From an uncultured Porphyromonadaceae bacterium (GTDB lineage: Bacteria > Bacteroidota > Bacteroidia > Bacteroidales > Muribaculaceae): a DNA stretch of 20,477 bases. Both the position numbers and the translations under genes were made by a program. The DNA lies in the NCBI GenBank assembly GCA_905202215.1, contig CAJKRG010000055.1, forward strand, positions 1 through 20,477. Reading direction: 5' to 3'. The notes beneath the pieces were generated by a model. It did not search any database and was not told where the DNA came from. It saw only the letters and a program-made list of their open reading frames with translations. Shown piece by piece: positions 14,829 to 20,477 of the stretch. The first letter of the stretch is position 1. Every line of letters starts with the position of its first letter.

Positions 14829-15679
14829 TGTTTTCTGTATTTATAAAGCAGGAAAAGGGCTATATAGACGAGGAGTGCCGAGACGAGAGCCATGTGCCAG
14901 CTGTAAAGGGTCGGCTCATCGGTGAGGGTTATTCCGTCGCGTACCTGTTTCCAGGCAACGATGACAAACATCATATTGTTGAGTGTATGGGCCAGTACGG
15001 GTGCCCAGAGGCTTCCTGTCCACACAAGCAGATAGCCGAAGTAAGCTCCGAGCAGTACTCGGGGTACGAATCCATAGAACTGAAAATGCATTGCGCTGAA
15101 GACAATTGCTACGATCCATATCGCCACGTGCCGGTTCACTCCGCCGGTCGTGAGCAATCTCTGGAAGCATCCTCGAAAAAGCAGTTCTTCTGAAAAACCG
15201 GCCGCAAAACCTATTATGAGCAGATTGACGGCGAGTGCGCCTACCGACGGGTTGTCCAGGAGCATGCACATCGTTCTGAAATTTGCATCTTCCAGTTCGC
15301 GGGCCGCCTGTCCGAAACTTTCGAGCCATGCAGGTAGTGCTATATGATAGTTCCAGTAGATTATGTCTTCCTGGATAGGTATCGATACGAAAAGCATGGC
15401 TAAGATCAGCCCGACAGCCAGAGGCGACACTCCTTTCGGCACACAGAGCAGTTCGGCCGATTTGCGTGTGACGATAAGGGAAGTGGCGACAGCGGGGATG
15501 ATAAAAGCGAAGACGTCCTGCACTACGGCTCCTATGCGCAGGGCGGCTGGAATGTTGTCAGCCAGTATCTTGGTCAGAAAACCTACGGCCAATGCCGTTA
15601 TCGCATAGCAGACTATGAATATGAAGAGCAACAGCAGAAGTCGTTGTCCGAGAGACAGCACAAGGTCGCTTCTTTTCAT
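14825..15679 (-). CDS. CPBP-family intramembrane metalloprotease
   Basis: This 284-residue polytopic membrane protein has about 8 hydrophobic segments. It carries the three CPBP (CAAX protease and bacteriocin-processing, Abi) motifs. Motif 1 is EELLFRG with Glu164, Glu165 and Arg169. Motif 2 has His198 in SAMHFQF. Motif 3 is HTLNN with His231 and Asn235. These residues form the intramembrane catalytic site in the family. The substrate is unknown; in other bacteria members act in peptide maturation, bacteriocin immunity or signalling, and nothing nearby indicates such a role here. It is joined by 4-bp ATGA overlaps to the methyltransferase upstream (15676) and the hydrolase downstream (14825). 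Confidence 0.92.
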   Translation of the reverse strand: MKRSDLVLSLGQRLLLLLFIFIVCYAITALAVGFLTKILADNIPAALRIGAVVQDVFAFIIPAVATSLIVTRKSAELLCVPKGVSPLAVGLILAMLFVSIPIQEDIIYWNYHIALPAWLESFGQAARELEDANFRTMCMLLDNPSVGALAVNLLIIGFAAGFSEELLFRGCFQRLLTTGGVNRHVAIWIVAIVFSAMHFQFYGFVPRVLLGAYFGYLLVWTGSLWAPVLAHTLNNMMFVIVAWKQVRDGITLTDEPTLYSWHMALVSALLVYIALFLLYKYRKQ

Positions 15680-16386
15680 GATATTTTAGTATAAAAAGGT
15701 TCTACAATAGATATATAGTGCGATGTCGGTATTCCGTCGCGGCCGCGCATTATTATGGTTTCTTCGGATACAGTGCCGTCGGTGGGCGAAAAATCGAAAA
15801 GAGCTCTGACCGGCTGACGGCCTTCGCGGGCAACTACTCTGGCGAGTCGCCTGAGTTTCAATCCGGCGAGTTCGGCCTGGAATATCGTGTCGTCGGTTCG
15901 TTCGGCGGGAAGAATCAACCCGAGATGTCCCGACTTGACGAGATGTGAGCGTGCGAATGAGAGCAGTGTCGTGATTGTGAGTGTTGATTCATGGCGTGCC
16001 GTCGCACGCCGTGAGTCAGGCGCGAGAAGTCCGGTGGTGAAAAACGGAGGATTTGAGAGAATGATATCGGCTGACTCCGAGGGGTGGAAATCGGCGAAAT
16101 CGAGGTTCTCTATCACAAGTCGTCGGGCCCAGGGCGAAGTGCCGAAATTGTGTCGGGAAGCCTCGGCGGCACCATTATCTATCTCAATCCCCTTGATTGC
16201 AGCCCCGGGCATGCATTGGGCCGCCATGAGGGAGAGGAGTCCTGAACCGGCTCCTATATCGAGTACCGAACGGGCGTCGCTGTGACATGGCAGAAACCAT
16301 GCTCCGAAGGTTACGCTGTCGGAACATATTTTCATGCCGCAGTCGCGGTCGTCGATATCGAATTGTCTGAAATGAAAAACACCCAT
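15676..16386 (-). CDS. trmN6: tRNA1(Val) (adenine(37)-N6)-methyltransferase-like (TrmN6/YfiC)
   Basis: The 236-residue class I methyltransferase starts with the family-typical FRQF...CGMKI.SD block (residues 5-24). SAM-binding motif I (VLDIGAGSGLLSL, 41-53) follows, then the acidic GIEID (66-70) and the NPPFF catalytic motif (112-116), which marks N6-adenine or similar amino-group methylation. E. coli YfiC methylates A37 of tRNA1(Val); the same substrate is likely but inferred from similarity. It starts 2 bp after the CapA-like gene and overlaps the CPBP gene by 4 bp. Confidence 0.9.
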   Translation of the reverse strand: MGVFHFRQFDIDDRDCGMKICSDSVTFGAWFLPCHSDARSVLDIGAGSGLLSLMAAQCMPGAAIKGIEIDNGAAEASRHNFGTSPWARRLVIENLDFADFHPSESADIILSNPPFFTTGLLAPDSRRATARHESTLTITTLLSFARSHLVKSGHLGLILPAERTDDTIFQAELAGLKLRRLARVVAREGRQPVRALFDFSPTDGTVSEETIIMRGRDGIPTSHYISIVEPFYTKIS

Positions 16387-16388
16387 AG

Positions 16389-17465
16389 CTATTCCACCGC
16401 TTCCGGAACCGCAATATTATGTTTATCGAAAATAGCCTTTGCGCGTCTCACGAAGGTCTCGGCTTTGGCTTTCCAGGATGGATCATCCACTTTTCCGGCT
16501 TCGATGACTTTGAAGTTGTTTTTCGGCGAATTGCCCGGCACTGTGAACAGCAGTCTGTAGTCGGCCTCGCTGACGCTTATTTTTTTGTCATCTCCCCGTT
16601 TTAGCCTTACCCTGGCCAAGGCCCCTCCGCGAGTGTCGGGTGTCTTCATGTTCGACACGAAATTGCCGAGCGAATAGACTAAAAACACATTCTTCTCGGG
16701 ATAATATCGGTTCGGTCTCAGCTCCATTGGTTGTATCACATGCGGGTGAGACCCGATTATCATGTCAACGCCAAGCGCTTCGAGGAAATCGGCTGTGCGC
16801 TGCTGGCTTTTGTTGGGCAAAAGCACGTATTCGTCTCCCCAGTGTATGCACACCGCGATAGCTTCGGCTCCGGCAGCCCGTGCGGAGTCTACATCGGCTT
16901 TAATGCGGTCGCGGTCGATATAATCCACGACTACGCCTTGAGTCGGATTGATTCCGTTTGTTCCGTAGGTATAGTTGAGGAAGCCTATTTTGATATTATT
17001 GACCTCCACGATCAGCGGTAGAGCAGTCTCCCGGGCTCTGTCATCGGCATATGTGCCGAGATGTCTTACTCCGAGAGAGTCGAGATTGGCTATGGTGTTT
17101 CGCAGACCCTTGGCGCCACGGTCGAGGGTATGGTTGTTGGCTGTCAGAAAGAGGTCGAAGCCTGCATTCTTGAGCGCGTTTGCAAATTCGACGGGAGCGT
17201 TGAAACAGGGATAGCCGCTGTATGGTGGCCGTGAGACAGGTGTCTCAAGATTGACCACAGCAAGATCGGCCATAGCCACGCATGGCGGCAATGACGCGAA
17301 GTAGCTGCTGTAATCGTAGGTGTTTTTACCGGAACGGGCGGCATCAAGCTGGGCGCTGTGCTGCATGGCATCGCCCACAAAGACGAGTTCGGCCTCGTCG
17401 TAGCCGAAAATCAGCGATAGGATCGAAACGTACAACGGCAGTAATGCCGCTACGGCCCCTGTCAT
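16389..17465 (-). CDS. CapA-family metallophosphatase-like protein
   Basis: This 358-residue protein has an N-terminal hydrophobic segment (about residues 3-21) acting as signal anchor or signal peptide, so the catalytic part faces the periplasm. The CapA (poly-gamma-glutamate synthesis) metallophosphoesterase fold is marked by VGDAMQH (30-36), NLETP (72-76) and NNHTLDRG (110-117), followed further on by HWGDEY and GSHPHV. All metal-ligand positions seem intact. In Bacillus CapA takes part in poly-gamma-glutamate capsule export, but single CapA-like proteins are common in Bacteroidales and usually lack the other cap genes, as here. The actual role is unknown. I chose the ATG at 17465 because it overlaps the folD stop by 4 bp and begins the hydrophobic segment. 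A longer frame starting at 17567 would add residues with no conserved look. Confidence 0.88.
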   Translation of the reverse strand: MTGAVAALLPLYVSILSLIFGYDEAELVFVGDAMQHSAQLDAARSGKNTYDYSSYFASLPPCVAMADLAVVNLETPVSRPPYSGYPCFNAPVEFANALKNAGFDLFLTANNHTLDRGAKGLRNTIANLDSLGVRHLGTYADDRARETALPLIVEVNNIKIGFLNYTYGTNGINPTQGVVVDYIDRDRIKADVDSARAAGAEAIAVCIHWGDEYVLLPNKSQQRTADFLEALGVDMIIGSHPHVIQPMELRPNRYYPEKNVFLVYSLGNFVSNMKTPDTRGGALARVRLKRGDDKKISVSEADYRLLFTVPGNSPKNNFKVIEAGKVDDPSWKAKAETFVRRAKAIFDKHNIAVPEAVE

Positions 17466-18358
17466 TTCCTTGCGTCGGCTCTTTCGGCGGCGAGCAGGGT
17501 GTTCTTCATGAGCATGCAGATGGTCATGGGGCCTACACCGCCCGGAACCGGGGTGATGAAGCTGCATTTGGGTGCGACAGTGTCGAATTCGACATCGCCG
17601 CAGAGGCGGAAGCCGCTTTTGCGCGAGGCATCGGGGACGCGTGTCGTACCGACGTCAATCACAGTCGCTCCGTCGGCCACCATGTCGGCGGTCACAAAGC
17701 CTGGACGCCCGAGAGCCGCTACGAGAATATCGGCCTGACGTGTCACGGAGGCAAGGTCGGGTGTGGCGCTGTGGCATACGGTGACAGTAGCATTGGCGCG
17801 TTCGCCTTTCTGCATGAGCATGGCGGCGAGTGGTTTGCCGACAATATTGCTGCGGCCTATCACCACTACGCGCTTGCCGGAAGTGGCTATGCCGTTGCGT
17901 GTCAGAAGTTCTACGATACCTGCCGGAGTGGCCGAATGGAAACATGGAAGACCGAGCGACTGACGGCCGACATTTACGGGGTGGAAACCGTCGACATCTT
18001 TCTCGGGATTGATGGCTTCGATCACGGCGTTTTCGTCGATATGCTTCGGCAGGGGCAGCTGTACGATGAAACCGTCGATTTCCGGGTCTTTATTGAGTTT
18101 GTCGACGGCAGCCAGAAGTTCTTCTTGAGGAAGTGGTGCCTCGGGTGTGCTTTCGAAACGAATGAGTGAAGACTGGAAGCCACACTCGGCGCACGCCTTG
18201 ATTTTGTGTGCCACGTATGTTTCGCTGCCGCCGTCGTGGCCTACGAGTATGGCGGCGAGGTGAGGGCGTCGTTTGCCTTCTGCAACCCGTTTCTCTACTG
18301 CTGCGGCTATTTCCTGTTTGATTTCTGCGGCCGCTTTCTTACCGTCGATAAGCTCCAT
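17462..18358 (-). CDS. folD: Bifunctional methylenetetrahydrofolate dehydrogenase/cyclohydrolase
   Basis: FolD interconverts 5,10-methylene-, 5,10-methenyl- and 10-formyl-tetrahydrofolate in one-carbon metabolism, using NADP in most bacteria. The 298-residue protein shows the signature SETYVAHKIKAC with Tyr48 and catalytic Lys52. VQLPLP and the DVDGFHPVNVG block follow, then TPAGI, the nucleotide-binding VIGRSNIVGKP, and the C-terminal PVPGGVGPMT. It lies 46 bp downstream of ffh with no terminator or consensus promoter between, so it is probably co-transcribed with it. The CapA-like gene follows with a 4-bp overlap. Confidence 0.97.
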   Translation of the reverse strand: MELIDGKKAAAEIKQEIAAAVEKRVAEGKRRPHLAAILVGHDGGSETYVAHKIKACAECGFQSSLIRFESTPEAPLPQEELLAAVDKLNKDPEIDGFIVQLPLPKHIDENAVIEAINPEKDVDGFHPVNVGRQSLGLPCFHSATPAGIVELLTRNGIATSGKRVVVIGRSNIVGKPLAAMLMQKGERANATVTVCHSATPDLASVTRQADILVAALGRPGFVTADMVADGATVIDVGTTRVPDASRKSGFRLCGDVEFDTVAPKCSFITPVPGGVGPMTICMLMKNTLLAAERADARK

Positions 18359-18404
18359 GTTGTGAATTCAAGCAATAATTAGAGGGTGTTTAATAATACT
18401 TGAC

Positions 18405-19757
18405 TTATTTGCGTCGCTGCATGGCCTTGGCCTGGCGTATGTTGCGCATCATGGCGGCGGGATTAGAACCCATTGTGCTCACCTGATGCATCATCTTGCG
18501 TATCTGGTCGAACTGTTTGAGAAGACGGTTCACGTCCTGTACGCTCGAACCTGAGCCCTTGGCTATACGCTGCACGCGTGTGCCGCGGATTACTTCGGGA
18601 TGCTCGCGTTCGTAGGGGGTCATGGACATGATGATGGCCTCGATACCCTTGAAGGCGTCGTTGTCGATGTCGACGTCCTTGATGGCTTTTCCCACCCCCG
18701 GGATCATGGCGGCCAGATCCTTGAGGTTGCCCATCTTCTTTATCTGGTTGATCTGCTTGAGGAAGTCGTTGAATGTGAACTGATTCTTACGCAGTTTTTT
18801 CGCAAGTTCCTCGGCTTCTTTCTCGTCGTACTGCTGCTGTGCCTTCTCTACAAGCGACACGATATCGCCCATGCCGAGAATACGGTCGGCCATACGGGCG
18901 GGATAGAACACGTCGATGCCGTCGAGGCGTTCGCCTGTGCCGACGAATTTGATAGGTTTCTCGACGACCGAACGGATAGAGAGCGCTGCACCGCCGCGTG
19001 TATCGCCGTCGAGTTTGGTGAGTACGACGCCGTCGAAGTCGAGGCGTTCGTTGAAGGTCTTGGCCGTGTTCACGGCGTCCTGACCGGTCATGGCGTCGAC
19101 TACGAAGAGGATTTCGCCGGGATTGACAGCCTTTTTGATAGATTCGATCTCGTCCATCATCTGTTCGTCGACGGCAAGACGGCCGGCGGTATCGATGATT
19201 ACGAGGTCGTAGGCATGGTTGCGGGCGTAATCGACACCACGCTTTGCGATTCCGACGGGGTCTTTTACACCGTCTTCGGTATATACATCAACGCCAATAG
19301 ACTCTGCGAGCACCTTGAGCTGATCGATGGCCGCGGGACGGTAGACGTCGCCGGCTACCAGAAGAGGTCTCATGTGTTTCTCTTCCTTGAGCTTTTTGGC
19401 AAGCTTCCCGGTGAAGGTGGTCTTACCGGAACCCTGCAGGCCCGACATGAGAATGATCGATGGTTTGCCGGTGAGTTTCAGGGGCACGGGTTCGCCGCCC
19501 ATGAGAGAGGCAAGCTCGTCGTGCACGATCTTCACCATGAGTTCGCCCGGCTTGATGGCGTTTATCACGTTCTGGCCGAGAGCCTTCTGCTTTACGGTGT
19601 CGGTAAAGGTCTTGGCGACCTTGTAGTTGACGTCGGCATCGATGAGCGCGCGGCGCACATCCTTAAGGGTTTCGGCAACGTTGATTTCGGTAATTCGGCC
19701 TTGGCCTTTGAGCAGTTTGAAGCTCCTTTCGAGGCGATCGCTGAGTTTTTCGAACAT
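18405..19757 (-). CDS. ffh: Signal recognition particle protein Ffh (SRP54)
   Basis: Ffh binds signal sequences of nascent membrane and exported proteins and, with 4.5S RNA and FtsY, delivers ribosomes to the Sec translocon. The 450-residue protein has an N-terminal helical N domain and a GTPase domain. The GTPase motifs are GLQGSGKTT (106-114), DTAGR (189-193) and TKLDGDTRGG (247-256). A C-terminal M domain rich in methionine includes the SGSSVQDVN RNA-binding helix region and ends in a basic tail. No 4.5S RNA gene is apparent in the window. It begins 5 bp after panD, implying co-transcription with the pantothenate genes. Confidence 0.98.
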   Translation of the reverse strand: MFEKLSDRLERSFKLLKGQGRITEINVAETLKDVRRALIDADVNYKVAKTFTDTVKQKALGQNVINAIKPGELMVKIVHDELASLMGGEPVPLKLTGKPSIILMSGLQGSGKTTFTGKLAKKLKEEKHMRPLLVAGDVYRPAAIDQLKVLAESIGVDVYTEDGVKDPVGIAKRGVDYARNHAYDLVIIDTAGRLAVDEQMMDEIESIKKAVNPGEILFVVDAMTGQDAVNTAKTFNERLDFDGVVLTKLDGDTRGGAALSIRSVVEKPIKFVGTGERLDGIDVFYPARMADRILGMGDIVSLVEKAQQQYDEKEAEELAKKLRKNQFTFNDFLKQINQIKKMGNLKDLAAMIPGVGKAIKDVDIDNDAFKGIEAIIMSMTPYEREHPEVIRGTRVQRIAKGSGSSVQDVNRLLKQFDQIRKMMHQVSTMGSNPAAMMRNIRQAKAMQRRK

Positions 19758-19762
19758 GATGA

Positions 19763-20110
19763 TTACAGGCGGTTTGTAGCAGTGTCGGGGAATATTACTT
19801 TTGGCGTGAACGTACGGGCTTCGTCGGGAGTCATGGTGGCGTATGCCATTATTATGACAATGTCGCCGGGCTGCACCATGCGTGCGGCCGCGCCGTTGAG
19901 GCAGATCGTGCCTTTGCCGCGCTCTCCGGGAATTGTATATGTGTCGAGACGAGCACCGTTGTTGTTGTTCACTATATAGACGCGTTCGCCGGGCAGAATG
20001 CCGGCGGCGTCGAGGAGATCTTCGTCGATTGTGATGCTTCCGATATAATCGAGGCGGGCCTCGGTGACGGTAACACGATGGATTTTCGACTTCAGAACTT
20101 GTATAAACAT
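19763..20110 (-). CDS. panD: Aspartate 1-decarboxylase (pyruvoyl enzyme)
   Basis: PanD decarboxylates aspartate to beta-alanine for pantothenate synthesis. It is made as a proenzyme that cleaves itself between Gly24 and Ser25, turning the serine into the catalytic pyruvoyl group. Both residues are present in the YIGSITID context. Later family features include NNNNGARL, the NGAAAR stretch (72-77) and GDIVIIMAY. The 115-residue length is normal for the family. It sits 5 bp after panC and 5 bp before ffh. Confidence 0.97.
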   Translation of the reverse strand: MFIQVLKSKIHRVTVTEARLDYIGSITIDEDLLDAAGILPGERVYIVNNNNGARLDTYTIPGERGKGTICLNGAAARMVQPGDIVIIMAYATMTPDEARTFTPKVIFPDTATNRL

Positions 20111-20115
20111 GTCGT

Positions 20116-20477
20116 TTAGTATCTTATGTTGTCAATAAGGCGTACGTTGCCGCAGTAGACTGTGGCACAGCCGGCGGCGCCAAGTTCGCCTGCTTCGGCC
20201 CATTCCCTGATGGGCTGCATGGTTTTGGCGTCTACTATCTGGAAATATTCGGTGCGAAGACCATCGATGGCATCGATAGCTGCCGTAGTGGCTTTTTCTA
20301 CTTCTACCGGATTGAGTCCCTGGTTCTTGAGCTCGATGCTCTGCGTGAGAAGATAGTGGATTTTAGGAGCGACTTCGCGGTCGGCTGCCGTGAGACGTAC
20401 GTTGCGCGAACTGAGCGCCAGACCGTCGGCTTCGCGGACAATGGGGCAGGGCACAATCTCGAGGTCGAAGCCTTCGA
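20116..20477 (-). CDS. panC: Pantothenate synthetase, C-terminal part (gene cut by window edge)
   Basis: PanC joins pantoate and beta-alanine with ATP to form pantothenate. Only the last 120 or so codons are present; the frame runs open into the right edge of the window. The residues EIVPCPIVREADGLALSSRN match the conserved ATP- and pantoate-binding segment with the SSRN motif. The end, including CATVYCGNVRLIDNIRY, is typical. The N-terminal nucleotide-binding domain lies outside. Co-location with panD 5 bp downstream supplies two consecutive steps of one pathway. Confidence 0.96.
   Translation of the reverse strand, partial: EGFDLEIVPCPIVREADGLALSSRNVRLTAADREVAPKIHYLLTQSIELKNQGLNPVEVEKATTAAIDAIDGLRTEYFQIVDAKTMQPIREWAEAGELGAAGCATVYCGNVRLIDNIRY

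Noticed and set aside
18600..19979. Long open frame antisense to ffh and panD (459 codons)
   Set aside because: It overlaps two well-supported genes. The composition (many His, Phe, Val, Gly and acidic residues in a repetitive pattern) is what the reverse of a conserved gene produces.
1..20477. CRISPR array, prophage or defence island
   Set aside because: No regularly spaced repeats and no integrase, capsid, Cas, restriction or toxin-antitoxin genes were seen on either strand. The CPBP (Abi-family) protein sits in a housekeeping cluster, which is not evidence of defence.

Overview
The window looks like ordinary chromosome from a gut-type member of the order Bacteroidales. The family may be Muribaculaceae, but that placement is only an impression. 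Three things support Bacteroidales: promoters of the TAnnTTTG / TTTG type spaced about 19-20 bp apart, near absence of Shine-Dalgarno sequences, and the gene families themselves (EF-G-like paralogue, AsnA, Ser-type sulfatase with a radical-SAM maturase). No phage, conjugative or CRISPR content is visible. The only hint of a mobile element is a degenerate direct repeat at the extreme left edge.

Layout, left to right. Positions 1-120 hold a 29-bp imperfect direct repeat of unknown origin. Next come tRNA-Gln(CUG) and rpsO, both on the minus strand, each with its own promoter and terminator. A sulfatase locus follows. An iduronate-2-sulfatase-like, Ser-type sulfatase (minus) is divergent from an uncharacterised exported protein and an anaerobic sulfatase-maturating enzyme (plus), and the latter two overlap by 4 bp. 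A strong bidirectional terminator separates these from an unusual EF-G-like GTPase and asnA (both minus). Lon protease (plus) is divergent from asnA.

Between lon and the threonine synthase operon lies about 460 bp without coding potential. It holds a consensus promoter facing left, several hairpins and a shared bidirectional terminator. I interpret it as a gene for a structured small RNA of about 260 nt on the minus strand. The thrC operon (plus) then continues with a conserved hypothetical protein, a PlsC-like acyltransferase and a nitrilase-family omega-amidase-like enzyme. It meets a long minus-strand gene train at a hairpin near 13980. In transcription order that train is panC (truncated by the window edge), panD, ffh, folD, a CapA-like metallophosphatase, a TrmN6-like tRNA methyltransferase, a CPBP membrane protease and a lipoprotein alpha/beta hydrolase.

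The genes are mostly housekeeping: translation and protein targeting (rpsO, tRNA-Gln, ffh, EF-G-like, TrmN6), proteolysis (lon, CPBP), and amino-acid, folate and pantothenate metabolism (asnA, thrC, folD, panC, panD). One accessory function stands out, desulfation of host or dietary glycans, with the sulfatase and its activating enzyme encoded side by side. The most interesting items are the putative structured RNA at 10515-10777, the EF-G paralogue with altered GTPase motifs, and the unknown exported protein coupled to the sulfatase maturase. I did not find a convincing undescribed multi-gene system.
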